Below, piece after piece: positions 8,602 through 15,771 of a stretch of 22,419 nucleotides of DNA; position 1 is the first letter of the stretch, and each line of letters starts with the position of its first letter. Both the position numbers and the translations under genes were made by a program. Below the pieces are notes generated by a model. That model saw nothing but the letters and a program-made list of their open reading frames with translations, was not told where the DNA came from and did not search any database. Location: contig JBIIJN010000042.1 in NCBI GenBank assembly GCA_044233745.1, positions 1-22,419 on the forward strand, given 5' to 3'. The stretch is from UBA6165 sp044233745. GTDB taxonomy: Bacteria > Bacteroidota > Bacteroidia > Flavobacteriales_D > Crocinitomicaceae.

Positions 8602-10695
8602 CTAAATGCGCATCCTCAATTGAATTCCAATATCTGATTTTCTGTTGCCGCTAATACCTTCAGCTCCGCTGCCAATGCTATTTATATCTTCGTACAAGAA
8701 GATTCCATAACGCACCCAGAGGTCGAATCGCTTGGCAAATTCATATCTCAACAGCGCATACGCACGCATGCCTTTGCCGCTATGGGCAGGTATATAAAAA
8801 ACGTTCAACATATTGCTTTCAAAAGCATAAATACGAGCGTCATAACTATCTGTGTCGAATACGGCATAACGCAAACTCAAAGAAATGGGAGAGCTTTTTG
8901 GTTTAAAAATGATGTCCTGATAGATCAAAAATCCCTGTTCAAAACCTGCACTTTTTCTGTGTATCCCAACAAATTCAATACGCGATTTTAAGGTGATGGA
9001 TTCGGATACTTTATATGAAAAATGCAAGCGATAATTCCGCTGAATTACGTCTTCTACTTCTCTAATCGTGCCATCGTCAATGGTACTATTTCGCTGGCGT
9101 ACTTGTTGTCTGAAACGTGCATAAATTTCAAGTTTTTTGTCTGGTCGGTAAGTGACTTGTGATAAAAACTCAAAGCCATGTGATGGGGCATTAACTTGAT
9201 AACGCAGCCATGGAAATTTGAATATATCAAGGTAGTTGTCCCAAGTAACCCGTTTGTGAATTTTCCAAAACAGTCCAGTATAAAGGCCTTGTTCATTTTG
9301 CGACCTTGAACCCTCTCTAAAACCTTGCGAATAAAAGGTATGAAAGTCGCGCGGGTAGTTGCGATACAACATGCTCAATGACATTTTAGAATCTATGGCA
9401 ATCAATGCTCCGTGCAGCATCCCAATAGAACCAGAACCAGAGCGCACAATTTCTCCAAAAAAGTTGGTGTTTTTATACACGTAGTTGTAATCTAAACCAA
9501 TATTCATCAATGATTTTCCCCTGAAATCAAATTGGTTGTAGGGTTGTATAGCTCGGTCGAAAATCCTATCGTAGCTTTGATGCACAACAGAAACTCCAAG
9601 TTGCAATGCTTTTGATTTGTATTGCAAATAAGAACCAAACATGCGCTCGGTGAGTGCGTTTTTCCTGTCTATTTCAGAAGTGGTTCGGTGCAAGCCTGTT
9701 TGATTCAGCGCACTCGCAAATTCTTCCTCTTGTGAAAGCGTATCCAGAGATTGCTGCAAAGTAGCACTCACGCTTTTCACAGAACCAAAAGTGGTGAAGT
9801 GAATATTTTTATAGGCCAATTCAACAGCGGCTCCACGGAGAAAACGAACTTCGTCGATTGAAGCGTAAGGGCGCAATCCGCGAGCATTTTTCTTGATGTT
9901 GATTACATCTGACGTTTTATTGAATGCATGACCCACCCAAAGATTGAGTCCTTGACCAATCTGAATTTGATAATCGCCTAACGCAACGGTTCGCAAATAC
10001 TTCCCACCTTGATAGAAGGCATGCGCTGAATAAAAATCGAAACCAGTTTTATTATTTCTCCTAAAAAAAGCTTCGCCCGGGTCTTTTTCCATCGTAATGC
10101 CCATACTGATGTTGTTTCGATAGGTAAATCGAAGTCTGGAATAATAGCGATCTGGGTTGCCGTGATAAATGGAGTTTGTGCTTTGCAACACCGAGTCTGG
10201 CACATTTTGATAGCCACCTTTTTGCTCCATTACGCGCTGGTAACGCATAAAGGCTTCAAAGGTGCCGTATTTTAAGAATTCTTTGAATGTAACTTGAAGT
10301 TGATCCAATTTGTCATCAACATAAATGAAAGGGAGTATCAGGTAAATGGTGTTCAAATCCCAGTAAGGAATCGCCTGAATTTCGTATATGGAAATGAACT
10401 TTCCGAATTCCAAACGGTATTTCAACAAAGCAACTATTTGAATGTCGGTGAGTAGTTGGAGGGCTCTTAAATCCTGACCATCCGTTTTGTTGAGATTGAT
10501 TTTCTGGTCGATAAAATAGTACAAGTCCTCAGTGATTTGTTCCAGCGCAATATCTTCCGTTTCTAAATTTTCTGACAGGTACTCTATACGTTGTTGGATA
10601 ATTTCGTGTTTGTTTTCTTCACTTTGTGCAAGCGTGTTAAAGCTCAATAAAAAGAGAAGCGCAAACAGTGAAACATATGTGAAACGAAAAATCAT
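8602..10695 (-). CDS. Outer-membrane beta-barrel protein with N-terminal ComEA-like helix-hairpin-helix region
   Basis: The 697-aa product has a signal peptide (residues 1-23, ending NTLAQ) and an acidic linker. Residues 66-125 then align by eye with the tandem helix-hairpin-helix of ComEA: INLNKTD, then LLKYRLEFGKF, then IYEIQAIPYW. The glycines that form the hairpin turns in DNA-binding versions (GIG) are missing, as the first turn reads LLTDI. From about residue 130 to the end the sequence alternates aromatic and polar residues, like a large beta-barrel, and ends in RIGIQLRMRI-like strands without a T9SS domain (the last strand is DIGIQLRMRI). Its ATG overlaps the stop of the upstream barrel gene in an ATGA, so the two are probably translationally coupled. 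The function is unknown. DNA binding or uptake is only a hypothesis. Confidence 0.72.
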   Translation of the reverse strand: MIFRFTYVSLFALLFLLSFNTLAQSEENKHEIIQQRIEYLSENLETEDIALEQITEDLYYFIDQKINLNKTDGQDLRALQLLTDIQIVALLKYRLEFGKFISIYEIQAIPYWDLNTIYLILPFIYVDDKLDQLQVTFKEFLKYGTFEAFMRYQRVMEQKGGYQNVPDSVLQSTNSIYHGNPDRYYSRLRFTYRNNISMGITMEKDPGEAFFRRNNKTGFDFYSAHAFYQGGKYLRTVALGDYQIQIGQGLNLWVGHAFNKTSDVINIKKNARGLRPYASIDEVRFLRGAAVELAYKNIHFTTFGSVKSVSATLQQSLDTLSQEEEFASALNQTGLHRTTSEIDRKNALTERMFGSYLQYKSKALQLGVSVVHQSYDRIFDRAIQPYNQFDFRGKSLMNIGLDYNYVYKNTNFFGEIVRSGSGSIGMLHGALIAIDSKMSLSMLYRNYPRDFHTFYSQGFREGSRSQNEQGLYTGLFWKIHKRVTWDNYLDIFKFPWLRYQVNAPSHGFEFLSQVTYRPDKKLEIYARFRQQVRQRNSTIDDGTIREVEDVIQRNYRLHFSYKVSESITLKSRIEFVGIHRKSAGFEQGFLIYQDIIFKPKSSPISLSLRYAVFDTDSYDARIYAFESNMLNVFYIPAHSGKGMRAYALLRYEFAKRFDLWVRYGIFLYEDINSIGSGAEGISGNRKSDIGIQLRMRI

Positions 10696-11522
10696 TGTGG
10701 TTTATTGGTGAGTATATAGTGCACAGAAAGTGCTGTATAAAAACCTAGCGGCTGAACATAATTGGAACCAACATCAATACGCAGGTTTTTTAGGACATAA
10801 CCCAAACCAATGGCAAACGATGTAGTATTTACCGCTGCCCCCACACGCACATAAATCGGGGTTATAGGATGATATTCCACACCTACTTTAACGCGCAGCG
10901 GGAAATTGATGTCCTTTTCAAGTTCACCCGTTACAAAAACACGTTTCGAAACATCATATAAAGCCCCAATTCTAAAAATCGTTTCAAACCTTTCATTTGT
11001 GCTTGCAGATAAATTGCTTCGGGTTAAATTGTTGATGGCCATGGCGACAGTCCATTTGGATGTTACTTTGATGCCCAATCCAAATTCACCACTAATGCCA
11101 TGTTTGGTGCCATAATAGGCAGGCTGGCGCAAATTCATATAGTTGATTTGTATCCCCATAGAGAGTTTATCACTCAGAGCCAATGCATAGCCAACACCTG
11201 CACGCGACGTACTATATTGATTGAATCCGCTATATTGTCCACCAAAAGATATGACGCCTTTTTTAAGAGGTTGGGCATATACCAGACCTTGGTATTGGAA
11301 CTCTTTACTGAAAAATCTATTCTCGTAAAAAACACCCGCAGCACTTTCTTCTAAAAAGCCAAGCATGCCCGGGTTGTTGTGATAGGCCCAAACATCGTTT
11401 AAAGCAACTCCAGAATATGCCAAACCTGCTTGACGCCCACCAATCTGACGGAAATTTTGGCCGTAAGCACCTGTGACTAAAAGGGTCGAAAGAAATAACA
11501 GTGTTGCGTATCGTTTTATCAT
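10692..11522 (-). CDS. Small outer-membrane barrel protein, PorV/PorQ-like
   Basis: The 276-aa product begins with a signal peptide (cleavage near VTGAYGQ, residues 16-22) followed by RQIGGRQAGLAYSGVALNDV and WAYHNNPGMLGF. That glycine-rich start with a nearby NPG/NPA is characteristic of the PorV/PorQ and FadL-related outer-membrane families. The rest shows alternating strands such as RVGAAVNTTSFAIGLGYVL. It has no T9SS domain. It is shorter than typical PorV or PorQ and I cannot assign it to either, so a T9SS role is not claimed. The gene starts the two-gene unit with the downstream HhH/barrel protein. A TATTTTAG box with an upstream TTG lies directly before it. Confidence 0.7.
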   Translation of the reverse strand: MIKRYATLLFLSTLLVTGAYGQNFRQIGGRQAGLAYSGVALNDVWAYHNNPGMLGFLEESAAGVFYENRFFSKEFQYQGLVYAQPLKKGVISFGGQYSGFNQYSTSRAGVGYALALSDKLSMGIQINYMNLRQPAYYGTKHGISGEFGLGIKVTSKWTVAMAINNLTRSNLSASTNERFETIFRIGALYDVSKRVFVTGELEKDINFPLRVKVGVEYHPITPIYVRVGAAVNTTSFAIGLGYVLKNLRIDVGSNYVQPLGFYTALSVHYILTNKPQ

Positions 11523-11537
11523 AGCAGAAATTCTGCA

Positions 11538-11569
11538 CTAAAATAAAAAGATATGATGAATTGACTCAA
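11538..11569 (-). promoter_or_regulatory. candidate promoter of the two-barrel operon
   Basis: On the minus strand TATTTTAG (plus coordinates 11538-11545) resembles the -7 element, and a TTG (11567-11569) lies 21 nt upstream of it. The box is 15 nt before the ATG. Between the two lies a 13-nt perfect inverted repeat GCAGAAATTCTGC (11524-11536), which would sit at the transcription start or in the leader and could act as an operator or mask the start codon. Confidence 0.5.
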
Positions 11570-11607
11570 CAAAAATCGGGTTCCTGAAAAAATAAATTCA
11601 TTTTGGA

Positions 11608-12861
11608 TTAATCGAGCTTCACCAACTTCATGGTTTGGCCAGTTTCCAATTGCAAGAAATATATGCCAGAAGCCAATAAAGACAGGTCTATTGTGTTTGC
11701 GCCCGTCACGAAATTACCTGAACTTTGAAAAACTCCTTTGCTGTCTAAAATGGTGTAATTTGTTGGCCGATTTAATTCCAGAATTACAAATTTTTCAAAA
11801 GGATTGGGATAAACCGAGGCAATTGAAACTTCTTCTACAATACCTGAATTTGGCGCGTAAATTACGGTTTGGGTGGATGAAGAAGATTGTTCACAAAACT
11901 GTGATATCAAAGTGATTTCATAAGTGCCAAAACTGGGAAATGAATAATTCAGGTTAGTTTCTGTAGATACAAGTTCATCATTTACATACCATTCAAACTG
12001 GCTGCTGTTCAAAGACATGTTTTGAAATACGTATTCAGGAAGGTTGGTTGGGTCAACATCGAATTGAGAAACTGGATCATAATCTCCGATAAACCAATTA
12101 TCCAGTTGTTCAAACACGACTATTCTAACGGCTTCTTTTATGTCAAATGCCATTTGTGTGCTCAAGGTTGAATTCCATGTGATGAGTTGCGGGTTTTTCC
12201 TAAAAATAATGGTGTAAAAACAACAAGCCGCCACATATGAACCAATCAAGCTAGGATGACTTTCGTCAGGATTGTAGAGTTCGATTTCAGGATGGTTTTG
12301 TCTGATATAATTCCAAACAGCGCCTACAGGAGCAACTATAGCATCATTCGTTTCTGCCATAATTTTGTATCTGAGGTGAAGCAAACTATCCATACCCGCA
12401 TAAGTGCAAACAGGTGGCCAATTCGGGCAATTGGAAGCATCGCCATTTTTTCTACCCCAAGTCATATAGAATAATGTTTCAGCACATGGATTATGGTGTC
12501 TAATCATGCTGTCTAATTTTGCTGCATAAGGATAAACCTCATAAGCCACCTGAGCATCTGGAAAAGATGGGAGCTGACTTTGTTCTTGAAGCACCACAAA
12601 ATCCCAATTGCCTGCTGATATTTTTTGTTCTACTGTTGCATTCGTGCTGTGTTGCAAGAATGTGGTGCCACCTGGAGTGTGTGTATCAAAAGTAATGGCA
12701 TCGCCTGCGCTGGCGGCACATGAGGATACCATTCCTGCCAAGTTATTATATCCTGTATAGCTGTTGCCAATGAATAATACATTTTTAGTGTCTTGACTTT
12801 GAGCATAGAAAAGTACACCAATAAATAAAATCGAAAGAATAGTGTTATTTCTATTTTCCAT
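11608..12861 (-). CDS. Secreted DUF4886/SGNH-hydrolase-like protein with PKD-like region and T9SS type A domain
   Basis: The ATG at 12861 gives 417 aa with a good signal peptide (MENRNNTILSILFIGVLFYAQSQ). A further upstream TTG start is unnecessary. NVLFIGNSYTG places a probable nucleophile at S34 in an SGNH block I, and DESHPS places D199 and H202 in the block V pair, so a complete esterase-type catalytic set is possible. The family DUF4886 is SGNH-like, and its substrate is not known. Residues about 262-335 (VSQFDVDPTNLPEY... FPSFGTYEITL) look like a PKD-like beta-sandwich. The last ~70 residues start at SVYPNPFEKF and end MKLVKLD, a type A T9SS sorting domain. The protein is therefore predicted to be exported to the cell surface or medium. 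It lies downstream of the glycine-rich gene, separated from it by an intrinsic terminator. Confidence 0.82.
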   Translation of the reverse strand: MENRNNTILSILFIGVLFYAQSQDTKNVLFIGNSYTGYNNLAGMVSSCAASAGDAITFDTHTPGGTTFLQHSTNATVEQKISAGNWDFVVLQEQSQLPSFPDAQVAYEVYPYAAKLDSMIRHHNPCAETLFYMTWGRKNGDASNCPNWPPVCTYAGMDSLLHLRYKIMAETNDAIVAPVGAVWNYIRQNHPEIELYNPDESHPSLIGSYVAACCFYTIIFRKNPQLITWNSTLSTQMAFDIKEAVRIVVFEQLDNWFIGDYDPVSQFDVDPTNLPEYVFQNMSLNSSQFEWYVNDELVSTETNLNYSFPSFGTYEITLISQFCEQSSSSTQTVIYAPNSGIVEEVSIASVYPNPFEKFVILELNRPTNYTILDSKGVFQSSGNFVTGANTIDLSLLASGIYFLQLETGQTMKLVKLD

Positions 12862-12877
12862 ATGTATACTCTTTAGC

Positions 12878-12910
12878 AAAAAAAAAGGTCAGAAATACAT
12901 CTGACCCTTT
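12878..12910 (-). terminator. intrinsic terminator after the glycine-rich T9SS gene
   Basis: On the minus strand GGTCAG (plus 12901-12906) and CTGACC (plus 12887-12892) form a stem, extended by AAA/TTT with one bulged G. The loop has 8 nt, and nine T's follow (plus 12878-12886). It begins about 20 nt after the stop codon at 12930. The T-tract ends only 16 nt before the ATG of the DUF4886-like gene. Confidence 0.85.
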
Positions 12911-12929
12911 ATAGCAGTAGATTTTAAAC

Positions 12930-15419
12930 TTATCTAATTACGTTAACGTGACCAATAATTTCTTGAGGTTTGTCAACGCCAATCACTTTATATCTAATCT
13001 TCCAAATGTAAGTACCATCTTGCACTATGTTTCCACCGTAGGTACCATCCCATCCAAACTCAGCGTCATTGGATTCAAACAATATTTCTCCCCAGCGATT
13101 GAAGATAAGTAACTGGTAACCATAAATATCGATGCCTTGAGTCATGATTGGTTTGAATTCTGGGTTGAACTCATCATCGTCTGGCGTAAATGTATTTGGA
13201 ACATAATAGATAAGAGGCTCATCAACAAAGATTGCCTGTGCTGTTGTATCAGAACAACCAAAGTCGGTATAAGCAATTAAATAAACCAAATAAAATCCTG
13301 GACTTGAATAGTAATGAACAGGGTTTTCATCGGTAAATACGCCAGTAAAGTCACCAAAAGTCCAATCGTATGCAACTGCACCATTCGACATGTTCGTAAA
13401 ATTAACTGCTTGATTTACCTCAGCTTGTGTTGGGTTGGCAGTAAACGCCGCAATTGGGTCAGGCTCAATACAAACCGCTTCAACAGCAGTGTAGGTATTA
13501 ACACAATTGCCTGGATAGGTCATGGTTAAAGTAACATCGTAGCAGCCAGGTGTATTGTAAGTGCCTTGAATAAAGTTTCCACATGAACTCACAATATCTC
13601 CGTTTCCAAGTGTCCATTGACAAGCCAGAGGATTGCCTAATCCAGTTGTGTTTTCAAAGAAGACACGCAATGGAGCACAGCCGATGGTCTCATCCAAATT
13701 AAATGTAGGCAAAGGACGAGGCCAAACTTGTATGGTCATCGTGTTTTCTAATGCACATTGATTTGGGTCTGGCATGAAGGTGTATGTTGTGGTCAATTGA
13801 TTATTCATTGCCGGGCTCCAAGCACCAGTTATTGGACCTAAAACCGTTGGAATAGACACCGTTGGTAATGGATTCAGGTTATCATCCTGACAAATTGCCG
13901 CAACTTGATTGAATGTAGGCAAAACCAAAGGCCAAATGTTAATGGTCATAGTTGTAGGGTATGCACACTCACCAGGTGTTGGTGTAAAGGTGTAAGTAGT
14001 TGTATCTTGATTATTAATTGCTGGTGTCCAAGTTCCAGTGATATCATCCAGCGACGTTGTAGGAAGTGGGTCTAATGGTGTATCAATACAGAATGGCCCG
14101 AGTTGTGTAAATTGAGGAACTATATTCGGTATGATAGTAATCGTCATGTTGGTGTTGGTAGCACAAGAACCAGGAGTAGGCATAAATGTGTACACCGTAG
14201 TTTGCTGATTGTTGATTGCAGGTGTCCAAACACCAGGTACAGGTGTAGCCGTTCCAGGTAGGTTATTGGTCGCATTTGTTGGCAAATTACCAATTACAGC
14301 ATCTTGACAAAAGTCTGGAACCTGATTAAATGCAGGCACCACTGAATCGTATACAACCACTTGAACAGAAATGGTATCTTCACAACCACCATTTTCGTAG
14401 TGAAGGAAATATTCACCCGTATAAGTAGCATCTACTAAGTTAGCAGGAATAGTTGGATTTTGAACATTTGATGTAAACCCATTTGGACCAAACCAATTGT
14501 AAAAGGCTGCTGTGCTTAGGTTCGCATTTAATTCTATAGCTTGACCAGCACAGTAAGGACCAGTAGATGAAACAACCATTTGGCCACCGCCACCACCGCC
14601 AACCCAATTGAGAACTATTTGACCATGAGTAGCATTATTTGCACCCTGGCAAGTTCCACCTGCGGGCATTAAGCTCGAACCAGCAGAGCCACCACCACCG
14701 CCATTGGCGCCAGAGCAACATCCGTCGTTTCCGCCGCCTCCGCCGCCGTAGTAGCCACCGCCACCACCGCCGCCTGAAGCATCGAACCATGGACCACCTT
14801 GTCCACCTTGTCCAAGAGAACCTGGAGAACCCCCTGGAGGTGTTCCAGCCCAAGGTGTTCCACCAGCGCCACCAGCAACTTGAGTGCCGCCACCACCGCC
14901 AAATCCGAAAGTGTTGCAACCAAGACCACCATTTACACAGTTGGCCGTGCCACCACAAACAGGACTAGAGCCACCACTTCGTCCGCCACCGCCTCCGGCA
15001 ACAATGACTCTATTTGTTAAGGCAGTTCCTCCAATTCGAATATCAGAACCACCTCCGCCACCCCAGGATGCTTGCCCTGAGCCTTGAGTTGCTTGTCCAT
15101 TTCCTCCTCCGTTCCAACCACCTGAACCAGCACCTTGGGTACCCATGCCGCCTACATATAGGTAGAGGATGTCTCCTGGTTGAACTTGGATACATGCATT
15201 TATCGTGGCTCCATTGCCACCATTAGATCCACCGCCTTTTGCTCCCCTCACTACCGCACAAACTTCATAAACACAAGGTGGAACAACCCATTGCTGCATC
15301 TGGCCCGTGAAATTAAAAGTTGCTGTATTTTGTGCATTACCAATTTTCGATGAAAGCAAAAGCACTGTAAGCACTGACAACTTAACATAGAAGAAAGTTT
15401 TGAAAGCAATTTTTTTCAT
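12930..15419 (-). CDS. Large surface protein: glycine-rich domain, triplicated module, PKD domains, T9SS type B sorting domain
   Basis: The 829-aa product has a signal peptide (cleavage near SSKIGNAQ, residues 22-30). Residues about 32-280 form a glycine-rich domain (NFTGQMQQWVVP, GGGGGSDIRIGG, RVIVAGGGGG) resembling the Gly_rich family of ALK-like proteins. An Ig-like segment (about 280-358) and three consecutive ~68-70-residue modules (about 360-568) follow. Then come two PKD-type domains (about 569-735, with CQWTLGNGD and YDWTFGDFTG). The final ~90 residues are the gliding-motility-associated type B T9SS domain: VPNTFTPDDDEFNPEF, LLIFNRWGEILFES, WDGTYGG, DGTYIWKI. Such proteins are surface adhesins or structural proteins. 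The domain order supports export but no enzymatic role. The glycine-rich half is GC-rich relative to its surroundings and produces spurious open frames on both strands. A TAATTTTG box precedes the gene. Confidence 0.88.
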   Translation of the reverse strand: MKKIAFKTFFYVKLSVLTVLLLSSKIGNAQNTATFNFTGQMQQWVVPPCVYEVCAVVRGAKGGGSNGGNGATINACIQVQPGDILYLYVGGMGTQGAGSGGWNGGGNGQATQGSGQASWGGGGGSDIRIGGTALTNRVIVAGGGGGRSGGSSPVCGGTANCVNGGLGCNTFGFGGGGGTQVAGGAGGTPWAGTPPGGSPGSLGQGGQGGPWFDASGGGGGGGYYGGGGGGNDGCCSGANGGGGGSAGSSLMPAGGTCQGANNATHGQIVLNWVGGGGGGQMVVSSTGPYCAGQAIELNANLSTAAFYNWFGPNGFTSNVQNPTIPANLVDATYTGEYFLHYENGGCEDTISVQVVVYDSVVPAFNQVPDFCQDAVIGNLPTNATNNLPGTATPVPGVWTPAINNQQTTVYTFMPTPGSCATNTNMTITIIPNIVPQFTQLGPFCIDTPLDPLPTTSLDDITGTWTPAINNQDTTTYTFTPTPGECAYPTTMTINIWPLVLPTFNQVAAICQDDNLNPLPTVSIPTVLGPITGAWSPAMNNQLTTTYTFMPDPNQCALENTMTIQVWPRPLPTFNLDETIGCAPLRVFFENTTGLGNPLACQWTLGNGDIVSSCGNFIQGTYNTPGCYDVTLTMTYPGNCVNTYTAVEAVCIEPDPIAAFTANPTQAEVNQAVNFTNMSNGAVAYDWTFGDFTGVFTDENPVHYYSSPGFYLVYLIAYTDFGCSDTTAQAIFVDEPLIYYVPNTFTPDDDEFNPEFKPIMTQGIDIYGYQLLIFNRWGEILFESNDAEFGWDGTYGGNIVQDGTYIWKIRYKVIGVDKPQEIIGHVNVIR
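13714..14342 (-). repeat. three tandem ~205-bp coding repeats inside the glycine-rich T9SS gene
   Basis: Three successive modules share the pattern P-x-F-x-Q-(4-5)-C-x-D-(6)-LPT, then a G-x-W-(T/S)-PA-x-NNQ-x-TT-x-YTF core and a final C-A-(4)-MTI. Plus-strand boundaries are roughly 14130-14342, 13926-14127 and 13714-13925. The next unit begins the same way (LPTFN) but continues into a PKD domain. Each module has two conserved cysteines, which could pair in the oxidising environment outside the cell. Confidence 0.75.
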
Positions 15420-15442
15420 AATTATTTAAATAATTGAAATTG

Positions 15443-15450
15443 CAAAATTA
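15443..15450 (-). promoter_or_regulatory. candidate -7 element of the glycine-rich T9SS gene
   Basis: On the minus strand TAATTTTG matches TAnnTTTG and lies 23 nt before the ATG at 15419. No TTG is present at the expected 17-23 spacing (one occurs only 10 nt upstream), so only the -7 part is supported. Confidence 0.45.
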
Positions 15451-15554
15451 CAAATTAGTTCAAGTAGTTTGCATTCTTGACGATGACTTTAACGTAAAGT
15501 TGCTCAGGTGCATAAAAAATCACAAAATTTTAGTCAAAAATCCATGCCTGTGTT

Positions 15555-15581
15555 TTGGAAATAAAATAATCTTTATCTTTG
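15555..15581 (+). promoter_or_regulatory. candidate promoter of tRNA-Leu
   Basis: TATCTTTG at 15574-15581 matches the -7 consensus TAnnTTTG exactly. A TTTTGG element containing TTG at 15555-15557 sits 16 nt upstream, one short of the usual range. The box is followed by GCAGCCC and lies 25 nt before the mature tRNA 5' end. It faces away from the minus-strand promoter at 15443-15450. Confidence 0.65.
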
Positions 15582-15606
15582 CAGCCCGAATTTGAGTTCT
15601 TTTTTT

Positions 15607-15688
15607 GCGGATGTGATGAAATTGGTAGACATGCCAGACTTAGGATCTGGTGCTTCACGGCGTGTGGGTTCGAGTCCCCCCATCCGCA
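15607..15688 (+). tRNA. tRNA-Leu, anticodon UAG (decodes CUA and probably other CUN codons)
   Basis: The acceptor stem GCGGATG (15607-15613) pairs with CATCCGC (15681-15687), followed by discriminator A at 15688. The anticodon stem CCAGA/TCTGG encloses loop CTTAGGA with anticodon TAG at 15641-15643. A long variable arm (TGC-TTCACG-GCG) marks a class II tRNA, and the T loop is TTCGAGT. The 3' CCA is not encoded (CT follows). The T stem reads GTGGG against CCCCC, leaving one U-C mismatch (positions 15665 and 15679). Confidence 0.96.
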
Positions 15689-15696
15689 CTTTCTTG

Positions 15697-15736
15697 AAAT
15701 GGTATAAGAACAAATGTGCTTATACCATTTTTTGTT
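15697..15736 (+). terminator. intrinsic terminator after tRNA-Leu
   Basis: AAATGGTATAAG (15697-15708) and CTTATACCATTT (15719-15730) form a perfect 12-bp stem with a 10-nt loop, followed by TTTGTTTG. It starts 8 nt after the tRNA discriminator base. The stem is nearly palindromic in flank composition, so it could also work for minus-strand transcripts. The trigger factor gene begins 35 nt further on. Confidence 0.85.
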
Positions 15737-15771
15737 TGTGTTGTTTAGTAACTTCTTTTTAAATTAATGTA

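Noticed and set aside
10692..11522. Assignment of the small barrel protein as PorV or PorQ of the T9SS machinery
   Set aside because: Only the N-terminal pattern is similar, the protein is short, and no other T9SS machinery gene is adjacent.
12862..12879. TTG-initiated extension of the DUF4886-like gene
   Set aside because: The ATG at 12861 already gives a complete signal peptide, and the extension runs towards the terminator T-tract.
14635..15226. Several overlapping open frames on both strands, rich in Trp/Arg, His/Arg or Pro
   Set aside because: They are shadows of the glycine-codon-rich domain of the protein at 12930-15419. Such low-complexity coding sequence leaves all frames open.
14580..15240. 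Glycine-rich stretch as a non-coding simple repeat or CRISPR-like array
   Set aside because: There are no regular spacers or identical repeats, and the minus frame stays open and continues into recognisable domains.
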